This document shows, piece after piece, positions 50,630-62,835 of a stretch of 64,000 nt of DNA. The DNA comes from Ceriagrion tenellum. Its lineage: Eukaryota > Arthropoda > Insecta > Odonata > Coenagrionidae. The translations under genes and the position numbers were made by a program. Positions within the stretch are counted from its first letter, which is position 1; every line of letters starts with the position of its first letter. The stretch lies in assembly GCA_963169105.1 (NCBI GenBank), contig OY720643.1:86597696-86661695 (forward strand), in the 5' to 3' direction. A model generated the notes under the pieces. That model made no database searches. It was given only the letters and a program-made list of their open reading frames with translations, and was not told where the DNA came from.

Positions 50630-51640
50630 GTTGAAGAAGATGTGTGGTGAATCTGCAACAGTGGGTGAAAGTGATATTGACACTGTTGATGAGACCACAC
50701 TTTTTTTGGAAAGCCCTCCAGTTCACACACCACATTTTAAAAATATAAATGAATTTTGAGGTAAATGGTCAAAAGACAGAAAAATTATTATAGTTTGCTC
50801 TAGTATGAGTGAAGCAAAGTTACCATTGCTTGCCGTATTGAGCTTCAAAAAGCCATGGGCTTTAAAAATGATGACCAAGCTGCATGTTGAATTTTGGCCC
50901 AATAAAAAAAACCAAACAACTTCAGTATTATTTGAAGGATGGTCAATGAAATTAGCCGGAAGAATGGGGTCCAAAAATTGTACAGTGGCATTTTTGATAG
51001 TTTTTCTGGACACTTGGTTCATTAGGGCTAGAAAAACAAACAGCATAACTTATTTACTACCACCTAATACTGCATCTTAATAACCAGCCCAATATGTAGG
51101 AGTAATTGTAAGATTTAAATCACCATTATTGTGCTTAACTTTTGCATGAGTGATTTGGTACATTTGATGAATCAGTGCCATTTTCATTTGACATTGTTGA
51201 TTCCCTGCACATTTTACATTGTACTTTAAACATGGTAACAAAAAAACAAAAACCAATGTTTCACATCTGTTGGATCGGTGATCAATGATAAAGAAAAAGT
51301 TAACAAAAACTCTTCCATTAAGGCTGTATTTGATTTGGATGATGTTGACTTGGGAGCAATTCGACCGTGTAGCTCAATACCTGAGGTTATGTCTCGGTTA
51401 ATGAAGGCAGACTATGTCATGACCTCACAACTAGCAGTGATGTCACTGCTTCAGATTTGCATCCATTAAACACCACTGAAATTGATTAATAAAACAGTAG
51501 CAATACTTAAGATGAAGTCAGAACAACCAAGTATAACTGCAAGAGAGGCACAAGGTTTTGGTGATGGAGAAAACATTAAAAATTGTGAAAAACCATCAAA
51601 AGAAAACTGATAAAGCCGAGAAACAAATGAGCATTTAAGA
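50630..51640 (+). mobile_element. Second pogo/Tigger transposase relic
   Basis: In one frame the plus strand gives TVDETTLFLESPP (Asp codon 50,688-50,690; relatives read DETGLF) and, after a stop at NEF, SEAKLPLLAVLSFKKP. Then come SVLFEGWSMKLAGRM, FLIVFLDTWFIRARK (position of the second catalytic Asp) and ITYLLPPNTAS. This is the ordered DDE core of pogo-family transposases. Two stops follow PPNTAS, and the third catalytic Asp is not preserved in the PAQYVGVI that aligns to QPxDQGVI. The C-terminal part is degraded. I did not find terminal inverted repeats. It is a different copy from the Tigger element at 40 kb. Confidence 0.75.
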
Positions 51641-54630
51641 CTATTTTTTAATATAAATAATTTGATCTAAGAATCTATGCAATAATATTTAAACATAGCA
51701 CTTGTTTTTTCACTAATAACAAAAAAAGATAAATCAATGTATTTTCATATTTTAGTAAAAAATATACATTAAGAAATTATATTGTAAACAATACTTTTTT
51801 GTAGATAATGCTTATTACGTTTTTTGACAATGGCAGATTGTCTCATAACTCTCCTGACAATATGTTACATCCGAGGCTGATTGTACCTCCGAAAACCAAC
51901 CCCAATTAGGAGTAAATTTCTTGTCATTACATACAGACAGAACACAAAACACACACTTTAGATAATACCACAAGATGTCCAAATGAGGTGAAGTAAGTTG
52001 CAAAACTAAATTAATTATGAGTGGATAAGTACAAACACATGTTACTACAATGGATACCAGTCACCAGCGCTAAAAATGAGTCAAGATTTACAAAAGAAGA
52101 ATGTTTTTTTAATTACTTCAAAATTAAACTGAGGAAAAGAACAAAATTTTGTCATTACCATAGATGAGGTCAATATTTCAGCACCTCAGTACATTTGCTT
52201 ACCCTTTCTTTCAAGGCTACCCCTTATTCATCGATATTTCTGAACTTTCCCCATTTGTCCACGCATTTCACTCCTGGTTTTGATTTTTAACTGACTCCAA
52301 AATATATACTCTTTTTTAACCAATACACTTTATTAACTCTTTGTAAGCACCACTCAAGCAACCATAGCAGTCCTTGAATAATCAAGATCCCTCCAGTTAC
52401 CTGGGCCCCAACTGGACTCATTTGTCATCACGTTTTGGGGATTTTATCTATTTACTTAGGGCTTGTATAGACAGAGTGGTTTCCCTGATCCAAACCATTA
52501 CAATTTGCAGAAAATTAATGCTCGAGATTGCATGAATTAGCTATCAGGGGCCCATTTGTTAAAACCAAATACAAATCACAATATTAGAATTCTAAGATTG
52601 TTGTTCAAATCAATCAGCAAATTCTCAAAAATCTACCATCAATGTAAAGTAAGATATGTTTCTTATGTATTCACTTCTTACGGAATGCAGACATGTTGGA
52701 ACATCAACAGAGGCATAGGAACAATGGAAAGTTTCAGAACATCAGTACATTAAAATAATCATAGTGGTAGAAGACCATTTAGTGTCTAGTTGATGAGCAT
52801 CCTTTAGAAACTCAACCCAGGAATGTGTATTTATTTTAACTGGCAAGCTAGCAATCGATCATTCTAAACTAGTAACTAAAACTCAAGCATCCATAATTAG
52901 TAACCATGCACTACATTCAACACTATTCCAATAAGATAGGTTAGCAATGTGAGATTAACATATACAAGTGGATAACATGCATTGTTTTTAAAACTATTTG
53001 TCAACAATATTGATTGATAAGATAATTTAAATTAAAAATAATGCACGGTTGGCAGCATTAAAAAGTTTTATTGAAAAATGATTTTTGATGTATCCTGGTA
53101 GAAGACATCATGGAATAAAATCATCACCAATAATATAACACGCTTCCATGAGAAGTTCAGCTGGAATGTCCTAATTTAATAAAAATAATTATGAAAAAGA
53201 GAGATTCGATCCTTTTGAGTGATATCGTGCAGTGACATCAGGTCTTTGAGACACCAGAACATCCATAAATTTTTGTGCACTTCTTTGATATATGTCCATT
53301 TTAATGTCTGTACCTAAATGCACGGCTAGTCAGTACACGACAGAAACTCAAATACTGGGGAGCTTCAATGAATAACCTACGTTTCACCCTCACTACTGTC
53401 TTCAGGTGAGATTTAGTCATGTGTATATGTTATGGTTCTACATGAAAGTGATGACTGCATTGTTCTTTGTCAACAATAACAACAACAATGACAATTCAGC
53501 AGAGTTAGAGCAATTTTCTAGCATCATGGCAATTGTGTGAAATCTCATATTAGGAGAAAGAAATGACCATGTTATTTAAATGTTTAAAAAATTGTTACAT
53601 GCACATGAATTCCCTGAATAAAGAAGTCAGGGTATGTACTTATGTCTATTTTTTAAATGCAACTGAAAGAATATAATGGTTTCTCTCCATTAATGAGAGA
53701 CTTCTCATGATTGCTCCACTATAAAAAGATCAGAGGACTGAGCCAAGAGCACGGATTGATGACCTTGCTGAGTGAATGAGAACAAAATTAAGAGAAAAAT
53801 GGTTGCGGTTTTGATTGCAGTTAATGATCTTTCCACAGAATTTCCTAATGTTTCAATAGCAGCAACACTTATTATCTTGACAAACTCTACGGATTTGTAA
53901 ACTGTACCCAGCATGTGTACTGAGCATGTCTTGATTGCTAAAAAGCCTTACACAGGTCATACAATGATATTTGCGCATACATTTTTGCAAGGATTGGACA
54001 GCGATGCAGATTAGTGTTTATCCCAAGAGAACATGGATTTCGCAATAGAAAGCTGAGATGACTGCAATCCATGCAGTGGCATCATTCCAGTTCACCCATA
54101 TAAAAAATTAAAATTCCTAAGGAAAATCATGAAAATGTGTACTTTAACCAAAAGTAATTGTCACATTTAAAATATAATGAATTTAAGAGCCTGGAGCCGT
54201 CATCATATCACTAGTTTACCAAGAAACACATCATAAAATATGCCATGCCATTCAAAATTAAAGACAGGGAATGTTGAGGTCTGGAAATGTTCCATTGAAG
54301 GTTCTGGGGCTCTACCAGTATATTATCTGGATGAAGTTTTCTTGGCTTTCCAACCAGGTGAGTATTTCCATAGTTTCTAATGTTTCATGGTCTGAGACAT
54401 CTCTTGTCATTAGGGATATGATATGGCATAACACGGACATGTCATACCCCAAAATATGGGCTACCATGAAATACTCATCTATTTGGAAACCTGAGAAAAC
54501 ATTGTCCAGAAATTATTCTCTTTCATGGTAAAGCACATCCCTGCATGGCTGTCTTTTCAATAAAAACTATAAAAAAATACAGGGGGAAGATTTGGAATGA
54601 TCCAATTTATAATCCTGATGTGATTACTAC
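51641..54630. other. No recognisable feature (presumed receptor intron)
   Basis: About 3 kb of AT-rich noncoding sequence. Short open frames at 53,705-53,914 (minus) and 54,271-54,531 (plus) lack any motif or splice context. Confidence 0.4.
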
Positions 54631-54633
54631 TAT

Positions 54634-54807
54634 GAAATTTCACCCAGTTTTCAGCCATTGAGGTTTTAGACTCTGTAGTACTCTCATTGTTGAGATGCAA
54701 GTGAGTTCCTGTGGTGCATATGGAGACTACCATATCCATCGCCTGCATCTCAACAATGAAAGAGTACTAAAGAGTCGAAAACCTCAATTCATAACTGGCT
54801 GAAATTT
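54634..54807. repeat. ~65-bp inverted repeat, ~45-nt loop
   Basis: The left arm (54,634-54,699) and right arm (54,743-54,807) pair through GAAATTT, TTGAGGTTTT.GACTCT, TAGTACTCT and CATTGTTGAGATGCA, with a few mismatches and small indels. It would fold into a long, miRNA-precursor- or hairpin-RNA-like stem if transcribed. Confidence 0.85.
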
Positions 54808-55781
54808 CAGGCCATTGAATTTCATGCAGACGGTTTTTAGATGTTCGTTTAGCAGTATCAGAAATTATTGAAATAAAATGGTGACAAAGTAGAAAAATGA
54901 AGAACCTAAATATATTTTTTGAACCACAAATTAATATTTGAAAAACCACAAACTCATTTTATTTGCAATTGAAACACGCTTTGTACTTTTTCCTATAATA
55001 TGGGAGAACTGAAATTTGCATGGCTGCAACTTGCTATGAGTGAGGCTATCTATCAGCCTCATGTGCTAATCCAAAAACTTCCACTCCTGCATACTCCAAT
55101 ATGTATATGCAATGCTGCAATAAATGTGTACAAGCAGTCCCTGCTTTTTTGTTTGGTTATACTCTCAAAAATTACAACAATAAGGGAAATGACAAGTTGC
55201 AGATCACTAAATTTCATATGCAATACATCGAACTGAAGTCTGCATCATTATACTTTTTTTCATGGAATTATTGAATTTCTTGAGGAAAATGAACAATCAG
55301 AGCAAAATTTAACCCTTTAAATATGATGATGAACACAGCAAATGAAAAGGAGAAAACATCAATCTAACGATTAAGTGTTAACGGACTGATGGATTAGTGG
55401 TGTAATAATACACCCCACAATAAAGTGAGACTTTGAAAAGTGTGTCAACCAAAAAATGGGGAATGTCTGTACATTAAAATAGGAGCTCAACTTTATTACT
55501 TTCAAAATTCAGTCTAAATGCATGAACTTTCATCACTCAATTCCCAACATATGTTCAACTTTTAACAAATTAAAATACTGAAATGAAAAAATAATTTATG
55601 CTCTTTGATAACTTCAACATTTAAACTACAGTTCAGCATTGGTTATCCCATGTTATGTCGACCAAGTATACCAAAGAGTCAAAAAACTCAAAATACTGAT
55701 GTGGAGATAATTTGGAGGGTTTATGTGCAAGCATGATGCATGGCAAAAAACAGGTATACTGTACCTCAGCAGATGGCTTTG
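54808..55781. other. No recognisable feature
   Basis: AT-rich noncoding sequence up to the piggyBac target site. Confidence 0.4.
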
Positions 55782-55785
55782 TTAA

Positions 55786-58746
55786 CCCTTCAATGTCGAG
55801 CGAGGTAGTGAGTATGTCGCGCTCGGACTTCACATGCCGTCGAGCGACGTAGCCAGTACGTCACAGCGACCATCTGCATATTTTAATTGATTATATTATT
55901 TCATGATCCATGCGTGTATGGTATTATTCGAAAGCAGAATAATGTGGCTTTTAGGTAATCATAGCTGTTATAAAATATTAATTTATCATATTTAATTGAG
56001 AATGTATTAATTATACGGAATTTTCGAAAATTTCTTTCACACTCTCTGAACGCTTGTTGCTCAACACTTATTCTGAAAAAATGATTTTATGCGAATTTCT
56101 TCTCACTAAGTGTTGGTGTTGCGGTGCCAGAGCTTTTAGAGGACCACACTAGCTTAGGATGTATTTCAACCATTTGTTTCTCTCTCCCATATCTCCTCTT
56201 GACCCTCCATATGCGTCGTAGAAAGAGGGGCCAGCCACCGCCTCCTCTAAATGCCGGCCCTTCTCATCTCAGGCCTTCTTCTGCTTTTTATCTCTCACCA
56301 TCGTAAACAATGAGGAGGGTCTTTAGGTCTGCATCTAGTTTGGTTTGTGTATAATATGTCTTTCATTATGAAGTTGCTTGCGTGGCCAAGATGGTTGACC
56401 ATGGCCATGGCCAAGTCAGAACTCACGGCTTAGGAGAAGAATTCTTTTCGAAATGCCAAACGCTTTAGTCTGAATGAAACCTTTCTTGAGTGTGGTATCT
56501 CCTACGGACATTTTTCTTTTCTGTGACCGCATCAACTTATTGAACCTTGAAAATATCTATAATTTTACATAATGGCATCGACAAGCCGAAAAAGGCTTTC
56601 GGTACCTGAAGAAGAAATCGAAGAGGAACTCCTACTGGAATACGATTCGGAAGAGAGTGGGAGCTCTGAAAGTCATAGTGATGAGGTGATTGAAGATCGT
56701 TCCAAATTGGACTTGATAAAGGAATATAGTGACTATTTGGAGGAGGAACCAGAGGAAAGCTTTTTCTGGGAGGACATGAAAAATTACGAAGGAGAAAGAG
56801 AAAAGTTCGTCGATGGCTCTGGACCGCAAGGGAAAGCTTCATTGGTGACTGATATTTTAGATGCCTTTGAACTTTTCTTCGATGAAGAATTTGTAAGTAC
56901 AATTGTAAAGGAAACTAATCGTTATGCCGATCAGTACATGACCATGGGTGGACCGTCCCTTTCCAAAAAAATCCAGAATTTTCTCTTGGAAAATAGTGTC
57001 GGTCGATGAAATTTATACAGTTTTGGGATTATTCATGTTGATGGGAATAATACAGAAGCCATCACTTCGTTCATATTTTTCCACCAAAAGAGATCTATCC
57101 ACACCTGGGTTTGGAGACGTAATTACAAGAGATCGTTTTGAACTCGTATGTAAATTTTTACAATTCACGAACAACGAAGACACTCTTAGTTTTCGCGGAC
57201 CACCAAAGTTGAAAAAAGTATTTCCAGTCATTTCACATCTCAATAAAACATTCAAGGAATATTATCTTCCTAATACAAATATCTCAACTGATGAGTCCTT
57301 GACTTTATGGAAAGGTCGCTTGTCCTTCAAACAATACTTGCCGTTGAAATCATCAAAGCCTGGTAAAAAGACTTTCGAGCTCTGTGATGCAACTAATGGT
57401 TATTTATGGTTTTTTCTAATCTACACCGGGAGAGATACAACCTTTAGATCACCAATTTGCACAGCACACTCAAGTAAAACAACTGCAATCATTTTGAATC
57501 TTGTGTTTCCTTTACTGAATCAAGGCAGAACACTTTGGATGGACAATTTTTACAACTCACCGGATTTAGCAAAACTATTGAAAGTTTCTTATGGCACTGA
57601 CTGTGTCGCAACTTTGAGGACCAATAGAAAAAATATCCCTCAAAAGGTAAAAGATAAACAATTGAAAAAAGGAGAGGTAGCCGGTCAACACTGCGGCCCT
57701 GTTTCAGTTGTAAAGTGGAAAGATAAGAAAGTAGTCACCATAATTTCTACATTCCATAGCGTAGAAACAAATACTATAGTAAAAAGAGGGAACAAACTCA
57801 TAAAACCAATCAGTATTATTGATTATAATAAATATATGGGTGGGGTGGATCTAAAAGATCAGTTACTTCAAACCTACTTGATTGAAAGAAAACGTCTCAA
57901 CAAGTGGTACATGAAGAGCTACTTAGAAGACTCCCGAATTCGGCAGTACTAAATGTTGTAATAATATACCGGGAAAAAACAAATAAAAACATTGACCATA
58001 TCACCTTTTGTGTCCAGCTAGTAGGGAAACTGTTTCAGAAATATGCCAAAAAGGACTCCCTAGTGCCCGGCCGACATTCTGCCGACAGTTTAGTGCCTCG
58101 CTTGACAGAAAGACATTTCATTAGAAGGATCCCTTTCTCAGGAAAGAAACAACATCCACAAAGGAGGTGTGTTGTCTGCGCAAAACATTCCAGGAGAAGA
58201 GATACTGTGTACTGGTGTAAAAACTGTGACGTGGGACTTTGCTTTGACTGTTTTGATATCTACCACACCAAGCAGAATTATTGAGGTAGGCCATTTTTAT
58301 AACTGGTATTATCATCGCCGAATGTGTAATGCGTGTATCCCACTTTGCCGAGGCGTGGCGGCCTTTCATGCATGTGCAACAATATATTTATCACCTAGTA
58401 CTTAATATTAAATAGTGTAATTTGAAAATAGTAATACCTATAAGCAAATAATACGCAAGAGTTTCTTTGCATTAAAAAAGTAAGGAAATCCGATTTTTGG
58501 TAGTGGTAAAAGATAAACTATTTCACCAAAGAAAATATCATTTTAAATATTAGGAAGTACAAGTTATACCACAAAATATTATAGACAAGATATTATTTCA
58601 TATGCATAAAAATTTTGAAATAAATTCAATGATTAGTTTTAAAGTTATAAATTTTTTTTCAGTTATATGCGAAAACCGGTGATCCATTTAAATCTCCTCC
58701 GACCTACGAGATGGAATACCTTTAAATCTCCTCCGCACTTGAAGGG
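55786..58746 (+). mobile_element. piggyBac-family DNA transposon, full length
   Basis: A TTAA target duplication flanks both ends (55,782-55,785 and 58,747-58,750). The left end starts CCCTTCAATGTCGAGCG and the right end, read inward, CCCTTCAAGTGCGGAGG, giving an ~8-bp perfect terminal repeat with further similarity. Subterminal repeats differ: GTCGAGCGA twice at the left (55,796 and 55,848) and TTTAAATCTCCTCCG twice at the right (58,687 and 58,721). The length is 2,961 bp. The transposase sits in the middle in plus orientation. Conserved ends and few lesions suggest a fairly recent arrival. Confidence 0.93.
56572..58284 (+). pseudogene. piggyBac transposase (PGBD4-like), two frameshifts
   Basis: The start MASTSRKRLSVPEEEIEEEL leads an acidic N-terminal region of about 120 residues. 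A shift near 56,950-57,000 moves the frame to the catalytic domain. All expected acidic residues are present: Asp in STDESLTLWKG (57,290-57,292), Asp in WMDNFYNSP (57,542-57,544), and the GGVDLKDQ pair (57,848-57,850 and 57,857-57,859). A second shift near 57,905-57,915 (after KWYMK) leads to RRLPNSAVLNVVIIYREKTN, HSAD, LTERHFIRRIP and a C-terminal cysteine-rich domain: CVVCAKHSRRRDTVYWCKNC, then CFDCFDIYH. That domain binds the element ends in this family. Length (about 570 residues when read through) is normal. The enzyme excises at TTAA; this copy needs both frames repaired to work, so it is a young pseudogene. Confidence 0.9.
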
Positions 58747-58750
58747 TTAA

Positions 58751-61598
58751 CACAAAAAGGGGTTTTGGCCCCCTGTGCATGAAAGATCGAATCCATTGCT
58801 GTATTCAGACAGCATGTCATAAAATGGCATAGTACAGCCACAACATGTCCCATTTCCTGGTCCATAAAGTTTACTCTGATTGTTGGGCTCAATTTCAGCA
58901 AAAATTTTAATGCCACAATGATGAAGCCAGGATTTTACTTTTTTTAGAAGTGGTTTGAGGGGAAAGGGGGGATCCATGCTGAGAATAGGCAGGGAGAGAT
59001 GAGTGAACAAGTTTGAAAATCGGGAACAAAATTGTGTTTTTAGGGAATTACGAGCACGACTGCAGCGTAACAGCCCATTTTCTACTATTGTTGCTGAGCA
59101 CTTATCCGAAAGACTACATTACTAATGGCTATTTATATTTTTAAATTGCAAACATACACCAGAAAATGATGTTGAAAGTAAAAGATTGACTAAACAATCT
59201 TAATTAACTAATAAATATGACTTTCTTCTTTGGAATCATTGAAGAAAAATTCATCACTTTCTCGGGTGGATGTGTATCCTATGGTTGCATCACTGGTTTA
59301 TTTTTAAACTGCTAACAATTTATAAAAAAATCGGGATCATAACTTTTCTAACTTAACTAACAAATCACAACTGTATTAATGCTATTTGTCACCGAATCTC
59401 AGAAAAAAATGAATGATGGAGAGCACCACTTTAGCTTGTGGCCACCACACAGTGAATGGCGAAAGTACAGAGATTGGCATCTCTGATGGCAATACGAAAT
59501 GAAATGCTTGAAAACATTCCCTTGTCCTTGGTTCATAAGATAAAGACCAATTTTATTCACTATTTTCCAAAAAGGTGTTTCATGGGCCATAAGTACAGTA
59601 ATAATTCAAGATATGTACATTGCAGACCGTCGAAAATTTAAGAATCAGATAATCAAGAATCTACAGCACAGATATGGCCTCACCCGCTATTGACTCCTAT
59701 GCCAGGAATTTGCTGGCAGTGGAGGGTAATAGGGAAGGAAGGAACGATAGTTAAGGATGGTTAAGCTGGAAACATTAAGAGATGAGACAAATCCAGAGCC
59801 ACGATTAGACTTTTCATACCCCTTGGTGTTCCTATAAATTTGACTATGCCCAGAGGCTGGCTATTTTTGACATTTCAGCTGGAAAGGAACTGCTCTTACT
59901 TCTTCTTCTAACTTTGAAACACTTAACCTATAACATCTACACAGCCTACGAAGAGATAAAGCATACTATTTTTTATCAATATAGGACCATAATGACCACT
60001 AAATCAATTAGACCAAATCGATGTTGACGTTGCCGAGTAAAAGAAGCAACTGAAATTTCTAAGGTGAAAAAGAGTTGGAACAAAGACCCAGGACATACAA
60101 TCAGCAAAATTTTGAGACCAAAAATAGAAAAGATCACAAGCCTAGGGAAAATAAGAATGACTGACTGAAAGCCTCCTGAATGGTCAAAGAAGGGTATGAA
60201 AATCTGGCTATTACTCAATACAGTACTCAATTTTGTTTTTACGAAGATGTCTGGGTGGTTGATTGATATGTTGATCATGGAAAGTCTAACTTGGGGTCAC
60301 ACTTGAGAAGACTTAATCCTATTTTTCTATTATTTTCCAACCTCTCTCCAGGCACAGCATCTTCTTTGATTCTGACCTTTCGCGGAATATCACTTTATGA
60401 TGACTCTATTGTAACCTTTGAAAACTTGAGTTAGTTTTGATGTTATCTAAGAGGTAGAGCACACTGAATTTTCTCCAAATACAGCCCCTTTAGACAAGAC
60501 ATTCTTATAACAACTCTTGCCACAAATTAAGATTCGTACAGAAGGGAAACGAACAGAGAGATCATTCACCACATACTGTCATAACTATAGTGAGTTATTT
60601 CAAGATGCACATAAATGAAATTACATTTTAGTGGAGGATGTGATGCCAGAAGGAATGTTATGCAAGGGGGAGGAAAAATAGTATAATTGACCACAGAGTA
60701 GCCGTCAACTTTTCATAGGTACTTATATACGTTCCTCTAACTACAAAATGTTTCACATACACTACCAGAACAAGAATAACCACTTGAAGCGCATGCATGT
60801 CAAGTGGCAGTAATACTGTCATAAAATATCACTGAATGAAGGATACTGTGACTGTTCAAATGAAACCCGAAGTCATACAAACTCATTGGAGTTGGTTAGG
60901 ATATCAACATAAATTTATTATGTAAGAGTTTTCTTGTTAGTTTTCACCAACAGGTTAGTAGTAACTTGATTACATGAATGTTACGTTAGGAATTTCAAGG
61001 TTACCTACATGCATTTATCCCATTTGAAGAGTCAGGACCAACGGAGTAGTTCAAAAACCGGTAGTAATCTGTAAAAGTCCGTTACCTAAATTAGAGGTTC
61101 TTCTGCAATTCAGATAATGCTAGCTTAATTACATAGGCTACTTTAGTTGAGGGTATATATAGTCTTGATATTCATAAGATCATTCCCACACAAATCATCC
61201 ACCGTCAGAACAAAATGGCACAAGTCAGTAAAATTTGCTTATTTGGACATATGCATACAGAAGGAATAATCTGAAATATTTTTACCAACGGGCTCCACAG
61301 ATCTAAAGTCATTCATAAATACAAATTTAGCTACACAAGAAAAGAGCAATGAATTTCTGTCAGAGGAGCATTGTTTTGGTATGGATTTCATTGTGCATGT
61401 AGTATATCCAGTATGAAAAAAATGTATCACTTATGGTATGAAAGTTCTGCTATTTTAAAATATTTAATCATATCATACATTTTGTGTTTGGAGTGATGAA
61501 GTGAATACAGTGGCATTAAATTCCATGGCCTTCCATCCAATTAGCACATATGATTTTTAGGTTAATGAAGTAAATATTACTTTATAACATATCACCTG
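58751..61598. other. No recognisable gene (presumed receptor intron)
   Basis: AT-rich sequence. A minus-strand open frame of 87 codons (58,747-59,010) contains two Cys pairs and NQSKLYGPGNGTCCGC but no splice sites or family I can name. Nothing else stands out. Confidence 0.4.
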
Positions 61599-61674
61599 TA
61601 TCGGAAATCAAAACATTCAAGTAATGGTCCACTAATATGTTTTGAATGTTACTTGAATGTTTTGATTTCCGATA
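61599..61674. repeat. Perfect 26-bp inverted repeat, 24-nt loop
   Basis: The arms at 61,599-61,624 (starting TATCGGAAATCAAAACATTC) and 61,649-61,674 are exact complements. CCACAAAGTGAAGCCTGA follows (61,684-61,701), one base different from the sequence after the hairpin at 44,322-44,419. The string ATATCACCTGTAT flanks the region on both sides (near 61,589 and 61,723). Confidence 0.93.
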
Positions 61675-61701
61675 TGGAGAGGTTCCACAAAGTGAAGCCT
61701 G

Positions 61702-62346
61702 AATTTATTAGTTATATCACCTGTATTTTAACTTGGTCTTTATGATCCATTGGCAAGATAACAAAAAATATGCAAAAATATATTTTCCTTGTCCCCATTC
61801 ATAATCAAGGTAGTAAAAAATTCAACCAGAATTCTAATACTGATTGATTAATAAAGGAATGACTGATTTCTATCATTTATCGTAAATTTAGTGAGCCTAA
61901 GCATACAACATTTGATTATATCATGGAGAGAATGATACCATGAACTCAAAAATTAAGTATAATTTTGTTGGGTGGGCAGATAAACAACACCACTTTTTCC
62001 TGAGTATAATATATCTAAGACCATAATAGCTGCCATAAACATCATTACAATGAGCATTTATCTGCAACACTTACTGTGTTTCTACATACACTCTACATTA
62101 CAAGTTGCAACACAGTAACATGTAATGTAGAGAACCTTAGGTCGAAAATTCACCCCTTTCCATATACCCTTGATGGGTCCCAGGGCATTTTGTTGAGGTA
62201 GAAATTTCACTGAAGATTGACCAACTAAATTGCCTATGCTCATAATGATGAAACAACACCTTGCTTGTATTTTAATCAAAATATCATTATTACATACCTC
62301 TCTTTATTCTATTGATTGTTTTTCATCCTTGTACCTATATGTATGT
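61702..62346. other. No recognisable feature
   Basis: AT-rich noncoding sequence. Confidence 0.4.
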
Positions 62347-62348
62347 TA

Positions 62349-62833
62349 CAGTTCATTCACGATAACTTGGCCGACACTCAGTAGCGGTCTGCGCAGGTGG
62401 GCCTAGTCCAACTCAGAAAATAGGGGAAGCAGCACTTATGCGAGAGGGGAGCCATGCGCGAACAGTTTTCCTGAGATGGAAAGGGAGGGGGAACGTAGAG
62501 GAGGACGGTTCCCCTTCAAATCTGAAGTTGAGTGGGCTAACTTTTTTATGCCTGCATGCTGTCCAGTAAACGCAACAATGTTGGCATAATTTTGATTTTG
62601 AAGGCAAGAACACTATCAAAGAAGAGGTAAATCATGTGCAGCTTGAAAACCGCACATGTTTACACTCATTGATTACTTGATGGACCAAAATGTAAGAACT
62701 TGGACTAGTCTGAACCAAAATCACTTACTGCACATGATGTATGACAGGCAGATACCCCTACAATTTTCTCCCTCTCCTCTACATATTTCCCCGCTCACAA
62801 GTTGTTAACAGCCAGGCTAATGTGAATGAACTG
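62349..62833. mobile_element. TA-flanked MITE (Tc1/mariner-type)
   Basis: The left end reads CAGTTCATTCACGATAACTT and the right end, inward, CAGTTCATTCACATTAGCCT. They share 12 perfect bases and then TA.C..GGC similarity. TA lies outside both ends (62,347-62,348 and 62,834-62,835). The 485-bp interior is more GC-rich than its surroundings, with AGGAGAGGG/CCCTCTCCT-like strings near both ends, and encodes nothing. This fits a non-autonomous Tc1/mariner-superfamily element. Confidence 0.85.
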
Positions 62834-62835
62834 TA

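Noticed and set aside
58747..59010. 87-codon minus-strand frame beside the piggyBac element
   Set aside because: It has two Cys pairs but no splice sites and no family match; too weak to call.
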